64,000 nt of DNA, taken from Akebia trifoliata. Lineage: Eukaryota > Streptophyta > Magnoliopsida > Ranunculales > Lardizabalaceae. Positions 46,706 to 56,965 of this stretch are shown here, in pieces; position 1 is the stretch's first letter, and each line of letters begins with the position of its first letter. A program made the translations under genes and the position numbers. The stretch spans positions 15,610,967 through 15,674,966 of the forward strand of contig CM030706.1 in NCBI GenBank assembly GCA_017979445.1, in the 5' to 3' direction. Under the pieces are notes generated by a model, which made no database searches, was not told the DNA's origin, and saw only the letters and a program-made list of their open reading frames with translations.

Positions 46706-48660
46706 ATGACTGCCAAGATGACCCAACATCGAAAGGGATTTTATATCCCTACGTTTTTATCTATTCAGGTCTACAAAGACCCCAAGAATTCTGACGAGTG
46801 TCGTCAAGAGGAAATCATGGTTTACGCCGGCCAAATCATGACTGGCCTAAGCTTCCCTCTCTCTCCCTTTCTCATGGAGGTGCTAAGTAAATTAAACCGG
46901 GCCTTAGGCCAGATGTCTAACAATTTTTACCACTTAGTGAAATAGTAGAGAAGATGGGTATCACTCCCAAGGATTTCCTCTCCAAATACAACTTGAAAGC
47001 TATCCCCCAGTACCCTAGGTACTATTCGCTGTCCTCCAAGAGTACAATAGTTGCATTGGTTCATTATTTCCCTAGTATTGACAAAGGGTGGTACAAGGAC
47101 CCCCTAATTATCTTTGAAAATTGGAAGTTTTCACTTAGCACTCCTCGTGGGGGATTTAGGGTCCCTCAGACCTTCTAGGGTAAATCTAGCTTTTAGGTCC
47201 CTTGTTGCATTTAACATTTTAGACTTGTACAAAATTTAATCTAACCTTGTTCTTTTTTACTTTTTTTTGTAGATTTTTTTATTTTTCTATTATTGAGACT
47301 AGAAAAGAGCAGCGCAGAGCATCTAAAGTTAGAGGGCTAGTAGTAGTAGGACTCCAAACTAGAGTGACCGACAAGGTGGTCGAAGGAGATCAAATCTATC
47401 TTTTCCCTTCTATTTTGCCTCTACTACTGACATGATGGGCTCCCTTTGATCAGGCCAAACCAATCTTAGGAGATTTTCTTTCTCCTTTTGTCTCTATTCC
47501 TATCCTTCCCTCTCATCCATCCTCCTTAGGGTCCTTTAAGGCCATGAACATTGACCTCTCAAAGTTTCCTCTATCTCTCACCCCTACTGTCAGGGCAACT
47601 CTTCCCTTTGACCATGGTTAAAAGAAGAATAAGAGGAATCTAACCCCTCATGTCTCTACCCACACTAGAGAAGTAGTCCAGTTGGCATTTGTGCAAGAAG
47701 AGCAAGTCATTCCAACTTCTACTTCTATTTTTGTTGTTGTTGTTGCTCCTATTGAGCTTCCTATGGTGATTCATGCTTATGTAGTACAAAGCTCGGACAC
47801 CATCAGGGAGCACAGTCTTGTTCCTAAACTCCAGTGGCGTAAAAGGTGTAGGCTAGTAAGGAAAAAACTTGAGAAGTCATTCCCCTCCAAATGAATCTGA
47901 GCAAGAGTGACCTCATAACTCCCTTAGAGGAAGTAACATTCTCTTAGAGGAGTCATGACGCCTTCCTCCAGGATGGAAATGAGAACAATAACTTTTGACC
48001 CCGTTTCAACCTCATCTTCAATGAAAGTTGAGGGGTGAGGAACCCTATTATTGCTGCCTCCCTGCTCTCCCACTCCATTTCCCTTAAAGATTGGAATGTT
48101 GTGGATTGGGCCAATGTTGATCTGGGCTTTGGTCGGTTCATTCATGACCTTTATCAAGTAATTCTTTATTTTTCCCATTCTACTCCTCACTCTTCATGCT
48201 TTACTCACTTTGTTATTTTTTTCTCTTGCAGGCCAAATCCTATGGTACCGTGGCTTTCTTGAAGTGGTATGAGGCTAAGAACCAGGTAGCTGCTCTGACC
48301 AAGGAATATGAAGAAAAAATTACTCTACTTCAGGCTGAGCTAGCCTCTTCTAGCCAATTTTCTTAGGAGACCAAAGAGGAAATAGAGACAAACTTGGCCC
48401 AATTTTCCAAGCCCAACTTAGTTTTGGAAGCCAATAATAAAAAGCTGATAGATTTTCAGGATGTTCTCCAATTGGAATTGACCAGCTACAAGGAGAGAGT
48501 GCAAAAGAGAGATGGAGCTAGCGGATCTCTAAGAGCGAGTGCAGTAGTAAGATCTTGAGCTAAGCTTTCTCACGGCTAGTTTTGAGTCAGTTAGGGCAGC
48601 ACAGGCCAAGGAAGATGAAGCGAGACCAAAAAACTAGTGAGTATGTTGGGGCAAGCTAAA
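46706..48660 (+). pseudogene. Multi-exon-like ORF resembling plant 'gypsy-type transposon' proteins
   Basis: ATG 46706 opens 79 codons with GLSFPLSPFLMEVLSKLNRA, reminiscent of the plant putative gypsy-type transposon domain (PF04195, from memory). A one-base frameshift near 46945 leads into a second ORF (46954-47178), which ends at TAG 47176 just before a GGTAAAT donor-like site. Further pieces lie at 47600-47894 and about 48030-48157. An intron with consensus borders (48158-48231, ending TTGCAG) joins to a Glu/Lys-rich coiled-coil segment (48232-48530: KWYEAKNQVAALTKEYEEK). An in-frame TAG interrupts it near 48366. It is probably a dead gene; the function is unknown. Confidence 0.45.
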
Positions 48661-50131
48661 GAATACATTCGACAATTTGGGAGAATATCTAGGTATTTTT
48701 AATAAAAATAAAAAAGAAAAAAAAAATTTTAAAAAAAAGAAAAGAAAAGAAAAAAATTCAAACAATTCCAATCCCGCATGAGGATAAACTGTGAACAGCT
48801 AAAAATATATAAAAGGAAAAAAGTTCAAAATAAAATTTTAAGTCTTGGGCTGAACTCACATCCCAAAGGCCAAGAGAAAGTCGAGAGAATAACGTCATTG
48901 AAAGTTCTAACAAAAAGTAAAGTTTAAGAAATAATAAGGGCACCCCCAGGTTTTGCCTGGTGCATTTATCTTATTTTTAACTTTTTTATCATTTATTTCT
49001 TCAACCATAGCTATAGATTATATTACAACCCAATAAAGTCCTCGCCGATCAGGTAAAACGTCAAAGGTAAGATCCTAAAATTAGCTAATTGGTGATGATA
49101 GAATTTGGATAACATTTGACATCAACAAAAAAATTAGATAAGAGCAATAATGACTCATTGATCTTTTGTTTGCATCTCGGACCCAAGTCACAAGAGTCCT
49201 TAGAAGACACAAGAGCGGAGATTAGATCGGATATTCAAAAGTAGATGCAACTAGTAGAACAAAAGCAAGATTGAATCGTCAAAAAAGTAGCAGCAAAGTA
49301 AAATCTTTGATTTTCTAGATCAACTCGAATCACCAAACCACTAAAGTCATTAGGAATTCGTATGGACTCAAGTCTTTGTAACCATTCTAATTTGTAATGT
49401 TAATAAATATAACATAGTCTGAAAGGGCATAGTGAAAATTCGAAAGGGTGCTGTGAGTAAAAATATCAACTGTGGTATTATCAAAACTATTGACACGATC
49501 AAAATCCCAAAAAGGGCATCTATGTGCAAAAAGGGCAGAAAATCAAACTTGGTAAAAACCTTAACAAGCACTAAGGGTAACATTGGTAAAAAAATTGAAA
49601 AAATAGAAAAAAGAAAAAAAAATAGAAAGTGACCAAGAGTTTCTTTTAGATATCGCCATCTAACCCAAACACACCTCTTCGTATAAAACCTTCACCTCAC
49701 CTCCCCAAATTTTCAAAGGCAAGCCGTTTCGACTTTGGGGATTAGTCAACATGATATAGGAGAAGTTGAGAATGGATTCACATAATTTTTTTGAGCCCTT
49801 TACCTCGATGACTACAAGGTTCAAGCTTGACCTACTCATGTCTAACCTTGCCTGACTTAAATAACTTTGCAAACCAAAAGTAATTGTTTTCTTTCAACTT
49901 CATTTTACAAATTCAAAAATCAAAAAAAATATTAAAAACATCCAAATCTATATTTTCGAGCTATGAAAAAAATCTAGAATTTGTATTGAAACAACAGTTT
50001 GCAAAATAAAAGATAGATATATCTGAGGCCAATAATACCAAAAAATTATTTTTTCATTCATTGCATAATTTTACATCCATTTGTTTAAGTGTGCAGAAAA
50101 TAAAGATGTAGGAAATACAGGGAAATTCCAT
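48661..50131. other. Noncoding A-rich region with inverted homologue of 15990-16810
   Basis: Bases 48690-48760 are A-rich. On the minus strand 49650 to 48720 parallels 15990-16810 on the plus strand. No ORF is convincing. It lies 3' of the minus ORF relic below and may belong to the same mobile element. Confidence 0.4.
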
Positions 50132-50136
50132 CTAGT

Positions 50137-51010
50137 TACGGGAAACATAAGAGGCATCTAGGTGAAGTTCTAAGTCACAGACTCGAGCCACCAAATCAAC
50201 AATCACTCTATTGATATCAGAAGGGTCTTGACTCACCAATGTTGCCATGTTGTCAACGCGAGTACTAGAGCTTAGCCAAATCCTGAGATCATCAATCTTA
50301 GCCTGGTATCTCTCAACATCGCTATGTCTTAAAGTCTCACTATCACTCAAAGCAACACTCAAGTGATCAAAATCAGATTGTAGCCACTGCTCAGAACGTA
50401 CCCAGATACGCTCAATACGATGGTGATCGACTTGAAGCTCTTCAATTCGATAATGGTAGTCGTGGATGCGAGAAACACATAAACCAAGATAGGGACCAAG
50501 AATAAGAGGAGGATGACCACCTATCAAATTTTTGAACCAAGACTGGTACTGAACAAAATCATAAGAAGCAAAGATAAGAGCGCAAAGAATCTCCACATTT
50601 TGCCAAAGTCTATGAAGTTAATCTCGTAAACGAATATCTGAAGAGTCAAAATCTCCGATCAAGTCACTAAAGTCCTTAGGGCAATGGACTCTCTAAATGT
50701 GACCATACTGACGAATGGATCGAAACAAGAAATAGTGAGCAGACCCTGACAAGTCAATCAAGATTAAGAAGCGGTAGTTACTAAAAAAAGGCTGAGCATA
50801 ATATTGGAAGAAGTCTACCCATCTAAACATGCTCTCATTGATAGACTGAAGATAAGCGTAGTAATTCTCCTTCCCAACCATGAAAAATTAATAGTCTTTC
50901 GTCAACATCAAGGGAACTAAATCAATGATATAAGAAAAATGTCGCTCAATCACCTCAAGAAAGGAAAGATGATCGAAATACCAAAGTTGCATTCGAACAA
51001 GGAGTAATAA
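50137..51010 (-). pseudogene. Unrecognised minus-strand ORF relic, possibly a retroelement accessory ORF
   Basis: A single minus frame can be followed from about 51010 to 50137 with only a few stops: an open 62-codon part (50693-50881), stops near 50690 and 50610, then 154 codons (50132-50596). It is rich in aromatic residues (WVDFFQYYAQPFF, YHYRIEELQVDHHRIERIWV), then ends in a helical ARVCDLELHLDAS tail. I do not recognise a domain. Ogre-type elements often carry an extra ORF upstream of gag; that is only a possibility here. Confidence 0.4.
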
Positions 51011-52183
51011 TTATAAAAAAAATAGTAAAATCAACCAAAAAAATTTAAATTTTTTGAATAAAATAAAATACAAATTAAGTGTATTTTATGTTTTTACTTG
51101 CAAAAAGGGGTGCATACCCCAAATAATTGGATAGTTTCCAATTTTATTATCACTCGTTCTTGGACGTTTGGTGGGCTCCATGATCACAATATTTTCAAAG
51201 AAAAATCATACCTTTAATATTCAAAATTTAATTTTCATGTCTTAAAGCCACATAGAGTTCTAGTTCATATTCACCTTCGGACTGGGGATAATTTTTTCCT
51301 ACTCAAATCTAATCTTTGGCCAAGGTCAAAATTTACTAGAACAAACTTGACCCTCAGCCAGCCCAGATTGGCTTGGCTTTGGGCCACCTTCGAACCAGAA
51401 TACCTCTTTTCAATTTTGATCTATTTATCAATTTTTCTTATAAAAACTCCCAGGGAGTTCCCCCTTTGCATTTCAAACCTAACTTCTCAATTTTGCAAAA
51501 AATAGGCAATCATTGAAATATACATCTAAAAGGTAAGATAAGTGAAAGTCGACGAATTCAACTCCAATCTCATACATTGAAGAAATTAAATGGCAAATTA
51601 AAAATATTAAGAGATTACCACGTACCTTATAAGGAAATATGAGGTTCCAAGACGAAGGATCGGATCAACTCGATCACAATTAGTTGTGAATCTTCAAATC
51701 ATCATGAATTGAACATGGCAAACAAAATTGAACCAAGACAACTCACCACGAGTTGAGTTTACATCGTGGGAAGTAAAACTTCAAAAATTCATGGGTTGAA
51801 GTTCAGACAATCCAAGGAGCAATCGAAGTTTGGTTTGTAAACAAATGAGAAAATGGGGGTGGTCCACGGCCAAGCACAAAATTTAGCTTGGTTGTACCTT
51901 ACCTATGGCCAGGCTAAATTTTTTTGCCTGGCCATACCTCACCCATGGTTAAGAAAAGAAATTAAAAAATTAAAAATTTTAAAAAATTCAGAAATAAAAA
52001 AAAAAACCCAAAAAGTCAAAAAAAGTTAAGAATAAAAGAAAAGAAGAAGTTTTCTAGTTTAATGCAAGGATACGCAATTCAAGAAGAAGGAAACGTATCA
52101 TGAACAGATGTGTCAGAGCACACAGAGGACAGAAGAGCAACATAATCAAAAGAGATGAATAATAAAGATGAATTAAACATTGT
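51011..52183. other. Noncoding region, no gene seen
   Basis: AT-rich. Short repeats of a GGCCAAGC/TTAGCTTGG type lie near 51860-51950, and an A-rich run at 51960-52050. No ORF shows a domain. Confidence 0.4.
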
Positions 52184-52185
52184 CA

Positions 52186-52585
52186 TGCCTCCCAAAGGTA
52201 TGGTGCAGTAGTAGGAGCTTGAGGTCCCCAAGGGACATATGTTCAAACCCAAGCCTACCAAAGGTGCCATGCAATAGTAAGAGCTTGAGGTCCCTAAGAA
52301 ACGTGCACTTAAACCTAAGCCTACCAAAGGTACGGTGCAATGGTAAGAGCTTGAGGTCCCTAAGGGATGTGTGCTTAAACCTAAGCCTACCAAAGTTACG
52401 GTGCAATCCTAAGAACTTGGGGTCCCTAAGGGACATACGCTTAAACCTAAGTCCATCAGAGGTGTGGTGCAATGATAAGAACTTGAGGTCCTTAAGGGAC
52501 GTGTTCTTAAACCTAAGCCCACCAAAGGTATGGTGCAATGGCAAGAGCTTGAGGTCTCTAAAAGGATATGCATTCAAACCCAAAC
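52186..52585. repeat. 66-bp tandem array, six units
   Basis: AAGCCTACCAAAGGTACGGT-type cores occur at 52251, 52317, 52383, 52449 and 52515, exactly 66 bp apart, with a sixth unit at the left. The period is a multiple of three and units are similar, so long ORFs are open in several frames on both strands (140, 136 and 104 codons, 22-residue period). These are consequences of the array, not genes. Confidence 0.92.
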
Positions 52586-52739
52586 CACCCCTTCAAGAGT
52601 AAGATTCAAGCAAGATTATCTTCACTTTATAATCTATTTACAGACATGAAATCATCAAAAAATACTTAAGTTAAACCCAGTCTTTGAAGATTTCTTTAAC
52701 TATCCTATAAACATCATAAAGAATATAGAGAGATAAATA

Positions 52740-53486
52740 AATAATATAGAATTAAAGGTTGCTTCTAGGCTTCCTTATCTGACTAATGGAAGGAGTCTAG
52801 CCTATGGTTATGGAAAGGATATAAGAAAAAGTAAAAGAAACAACACTTGTATTCATGATAACCAAGATATATTATCCTTTTGAGAAATTACAAAAGTTGC
52901 TAAATTAAAACCTAACTAAAAAATGAAAATTACAAAGAAAATGCTAAAGGCATTGGGGGAGAAGAAGAGAAGAGACAAAAATCCAATAACTCTTTTCTAA
53001 TTGGGAAAATGATCTATATATAGACCTGAAGCCTTCTCGAATGATCCAAATATAGCTGACATCACTTTTGTGTGTAATCTCACGTGCGAAGCAAATAGGA
53101 GAAGTTCTAGGGTGATCCAACCAAGGCAGATTGCGCCACATTGGGAATCCACTATGTTGTGGTGCTTTGAAAAGCTTTGGATCTCATTTTTTGACTGGAT
53201 GTTTGTTCTAACCTCTTGATTGTGGTACACTCTTGATTAAGTAATGTGGAATCCATCTGGATGAGTTGATTATTGACCTATATAGTGAACACCGGCAATC
53301 AATTTTCTGATTTTACACAAATTTTAAATAATTTAAACCTAATTAACATTGTGTAACATGAAATATGATAATTTGAGGCTTAACATGATTATTCATCTAA
53401 ACTAATAAAATAAGGAAGGAAATCGAGATAAATGCCTAGGAAAAGTGTGGATAACTTAGTGTTTTGAGACACTAATCATTGGCCAA
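52740..53486 (-). repeat. Diverged copy of the 1.2-kb solo-LTR family
   Basis: The minus strand from about 53486 reads TGATTAGTGTCTCAAAACAC, then ATTTATCTCGATTT, AATAATCATGTTAAGCCTCAAA and CATGTTAATTAGG-like segments. These follow the order of 6302-6440. A TCTATATATAGA box near 53017 matches the TATA position. The far end is not identifiable, so the copy is partial and much older than the two intact solo LTRs. Confidence 0.6.
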
Positions 53487-54144
53487 TCAAATCTTGTGGC
53501 AGAAAATACCAAAATTTAAACATGTCCTTTCCAATTTTAGTATTGAAATTAATTTTGGCAATCCCCACCTAGCACATATCCATAAACTGATTTATAAACT
53601 AATGCACCATATTGATGGATGGATTCATGAGGTATATACTTAAAAGAAATCAACTCACATACCATGCGCACAAAGTCCACGAGTCAACTTGTGCCAAGTT
53701 TTGTACGAAGGTGGAAATCATTTGAAATGCCATGTGCAAAAAAATTCATCAAGCAAACTTATTCATTAAAAGAAACAAGTAATTAATTTTCAATGCATCG
53801 AATAACCTTAAAAAAAACAAGCTAGTCAACCTACTAAAAAAATTTGATTAAATTATGCAACTCCACAAATAAATGGGTTAACTCACTTTGGTTAAAAAAA
53901 ATTAATCCTATCCCTAGAGAAAATCGATGAGTTGACTCGACCAAGTTTTATGAAAAAAAATAATATCAGTTTAAGCACTACAAAAATCAGTGAGTCAATC
54001 TACTTGGTTTTGACAAATAATTTATGAATCAGACCCAAGTTATAAAAAATCAACGAGTTGGCTCGCTTGGTTTTAATGAAAATTTTTCAAAATAAAAAAG
54101 GATCGAAGAATCAATTATAGATGTTGCAAATAAAAAAAGAAACC
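53487..54144. repeat. Degenerate dispersed repeats, no gene
   Basis: Several loosely repeated segments carry GAGTTGACTCG/CTTGGTTTTAATGAAAA-type cores (about 53690, 53925, 53990, 54050), spaced roughly 60-75 bp. A CACTACAAAAA string at 53978 looks like a CACTA end but lies inside this repeat. Confidence 0.4.
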
Positions 54145-55100
54145 TCACCTTTGTAATGGAAGGTGTATCGGTGATGAAATAAAATTGTTAATGGTGTGGG
54201 TATGTGCCACTGAGGACAGTGGCTTGTGAGGTGAAGAAAAATATATTAGAAAAAGGGTAAGAAGAGTGGTTGTTGTGGGAATCGAAGAAGAAGAGGAAGG
54301 TGACAATGGTGATAGTGTTAAAAGCGTGGGGAAAATGATGTTGGGGGTGAAGGCATTAGTGGTGAGGAATATAAAAATGGATGGCAATTGTGAATGAACT
54401 AAGATGAATAAAAAAAATGAGGGCTGAGAGGTGGGGCTACTATAATGGGTGTGCGGCTGAGATGGCGTTGGGGTCATAAGAAAGAAAAAGAGGAAAGATT
54501 TTTCTAAGAGGGTGAGAGAGATAATAAAAGAAAAGTTGATAGTGTGAGTTATGATGAATTGTCCGACTAAAAATGGGAGGTATGTGATGAGGGAGAATGG
54601 TCTAAAAGCCTTTGAGAGGAAAGTCTGTGGTGGGGAGAAGAGTCCGAAAGCCAAAAAGAGAAACCAAGAGAGAGAGAAAGTCTGAAAAAGAGTGGGACTA
54701 TCTGAGAATGAAATAGCGGTTGAAAGAAAAATGGATCGATTAAAAAATAGGTTAAGGCATGAAGGGATGAAGTCATGAGAGTTGAGATGAGGTCATGAAG
54801 GTTGAGGGTGGCTGCGAGTGTGTAGTTGAGAAGAAGAGAAAGGGTGATTATAAGAGTGGTTGCGTGTGGGTCTTAGCATGAAAGAGGATGAATGAAGGTT
54901 CTGTTAATAACGATAATAGAATAGGAAGAAGATGGAATGAATAAGAGAGCGGTTGGTGCATTAATGGAGAAGGAAAAAGATGGAGCGACAGGGCTATGGT
55001 TGGTGTGTTAATGGAAAAAAAGAAAGATGGATGTGGAACTGTGACAAGGGTGCTGTTGGAATAAAGAAGAAAGTGAGCTAAGTTTTTCCACTTATCTTTT
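54145..55100. repeat. Purine-rich low-complexity block
   Basis: Almost 1 kb of the plus strand is dominated by G and A (GAGAGAGAAAG and similar), with GTGGTTG-type interruptions. The minus ORF of 169 codons is Ser/Pro/Thr/Phe-rich, as expected for a translated pyrimidine tract. Confidence 0.6.
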
Positions 55101-55194
55101 CTTCTTGCTTTCTTCTCCCTTTTCTTTTGTGCTCTGCATATTTTCGTTCTTTGAATCCTCTTTTTCTCGAGTTTATACGTGGGTTGTTTTCATA

Positions 55195-55661
55195 GACTGG
55201 AATGATAGAGCTGCAACCCAACTCTATCACAAAATTTTCACACCCCACGTGATATCTCCTCTCTTTCTTCTACTTTCTTTTCTTTTCTAGATTACTCCTT
55301 TTGTCATCACGACTTGATCACTATAAAATAAATGGTGTTCACTGGCATTTTCCACTGCTGCTATATGTGAAAGAAGCGTCGGCATTATAGATAAACAACG
55401 GTTTGGATTTGACTGGCAATTATGGTGTCGAGGAAAATAATAGACTGGACTGGAGTGATAGAGTTGCAACCCAACACGATATCTCTTCTCTTTCTTTTCT
55501 TTCCCAGATTACTCCCTTTGTCATCACGACTTGATCACTATAAAATAAATGGTCTTCACTAGCATTTTCCAACCGCTGCTATATGTGAAAGAAGCATCGG
55601 CATTATTGATCAACAACTGTTTGGATTTGATTGGCAATTATGGTGTCGAGGAAAATAATAG
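55195..55661. repeat. Two-copy direct duplication
   Basis: Copy 1 (55195-55447) and copy 2 (55448-55661) share GATAGAG(C/T)TGCAACCCAAC, GTCATCACGACTTGATCAC, and GGTGTCGAGGAAAATAATAG. Copy 2 lacks about 35 bp near its start. Confidence 0.85.
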
Positions 55662-55744
55662 TGGTGGTTGCAACGAAGGCTATAGAACAACTAGTAAGAA
55701 TAGACTTTTGAAGGCGGTTGTAGGACTAATTGCAGGCAGTTATT

Positions 55745-56050
55745 AAATATCAACAAAACTCTATGTCCGCGTATATTTGTCTATTACCAGCGGTTATAAA
55801 CCGTCGGCAATGCCTCATATTAATGGCGTTTATTATAAACCGTTACTAAAATATGTATTGGAGGTGCTTATGTTACTCGTTGGTAATGGATCATATTAAT
55901 GGCATTTATTGTAAACCTCAATTAAATAATGTATTAGAGGCACTTATTTGAACCGCCGCTAATGGATCATATTAACGACATTTACAGTACACCGCCGTTA
56001 AATAATGTATTAGAAGCGTTTAAGGAACCGCCGATAAAACTATTAATAAT
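55745..56050. repeat. 76-bp repeats with CCGCCG/AACCGT motifs
   Basis: ATATTAATGGC-type starts lie at 55817, 55893 and 55969, 76 bp apart. Each has an AATGTATTAGAGG segment and an AACCGCCG(C/T)TAA-type motif. Such motifs recall subterminal repeats of plant CACTA transposons, but no terminal CACTA repeat or transposase is seen. Confidence 0.7.
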
Positions 56051-56129
56051 ATATTTAAAAATAACAATATATATTTGAGCCCCACCGATTGGGCCATTGG
56101 CTACGATAGTTATCGAACTTCAAGATAAA

Positions 56130-56463
56130 GAGAGATGTTATTGGTACCCAAACTTTTACTTATTACACCCTAATTTCTTAAATTATTAATCACACCTCAA
56201 TTAAAGATTAAAATACACTCTTCAAACATTAAAAAGGTTTGGGCTCAAATTATAACACTCTTTCAAAAAATTAGAGTCGTCGTTTACAATTATGACAGAT
56301 TCATATAAAATCCTAAACCCAAAAAAGAGAGATCTAGCAAAACAAAAAACTGGAAAGTTTCTATTGGCACCCCAATTTTATTTATTCTCAAGCATTTATA
56401 TTATTTTCTTTATTTTTAATTGGGATGTAATAAGTAATGGTTGAGGTGCCAATAGTAGCTCTC
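56130..56463. mobile_element. MITE, 334 bp
   Basis: Terminal inverted repeats of about 45 bp start GAGAGATGTTATTGGTACCC and, reversed from the right, GAGAGCTACTATTGGCACC. The flanks repeat aagataaa (56122-56129 and 56464-56471). Moving the right border one base gives a 9-bp match caagataaa. An 8-bp TSD would suit hAT, a 9-bp one Mutator. No coding capacity. An internal CTATTGGCACCCC copy lies near 56358. Confidence 0.8.
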
Positions 56464-56676
56464 AAGATAAATACACTAAAATTTGACTTTTCCAAGATAT
56501 GTCATGTGTGAACATATTTACAGAGGAATTAAGTTGAAACATTATAGCTCCCTGCCCCATCCTTCATATGCAACACAATAGTAGGCAAAAAAAGAGCTAT
56601 TGTCATCTTGCTCCAAGCCAAGTATCGTTAATTATTATTGAAAGCCCAAATCTTCTCATAAGCATTAATCATATAC

Positions 56677-56965
56677 CTGTTGTGATTGTTCGGAACCGTT
56701 CCTGACCAGCTGTATCTCCGAATTGCATTTTGATACGCTTGCCATCAAGCTCAATTGTTCTTATCTTAAAATTGATGTTGTGGAGTAATAATACATAACA
56801 TTGTAAGATCTGGTACTTAAAAAATGAATAGATGAAAAGAAAATAAATTTATAATAGATTGCAATAGATACTAAAATTTAGAGAGCACATACCCAATGGT
56901 TGTAACAAAACTGGTTGTGACAGACCCATCCGAAAAGTGCAAAAGAAGGCAACTGTTACCCACAC
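56677..56965 (-). pseudogene. RABE/Rab8-like small GTPase, two exons, broken P-loop
   Basis: On the minus strand exon A (56965-56893) reads [20 protein letters not shown] and ends in TTIG, then a GTATGT donor. Exon B (about 56777-56677) reads [20 protein letters not shown], then [13 protein letters not shown] and a GTATAT donor. Both are canonical Rab blocks: P-loop, switch I effector region and DTAGQE. The invariant P-loop Lys (GVGKS) is Asn and the Trp before DTAGQE is Gly. The acceptor before exon B reads AA in place of AG. The first exon and the later G4/G5 exons are not found, so this is a fragmentary pseudogene. Confidence 0.85.

Noticed and set aside
53978..53990. CACTACAAAAA string as a CACTA transposon end
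   Set aside because: It lies inside a degenerate repeat, with no matching inverted end, 3-bp TSD or subterminal repeats adjoining it.
54145..54654. 169-codon minus-strand ORF
   Set aside because: It translates a pyrimidine tract into Ser/Pro/Thr/Phe-rich low complexity and has no domain; the region is a purine-rich repeat block.
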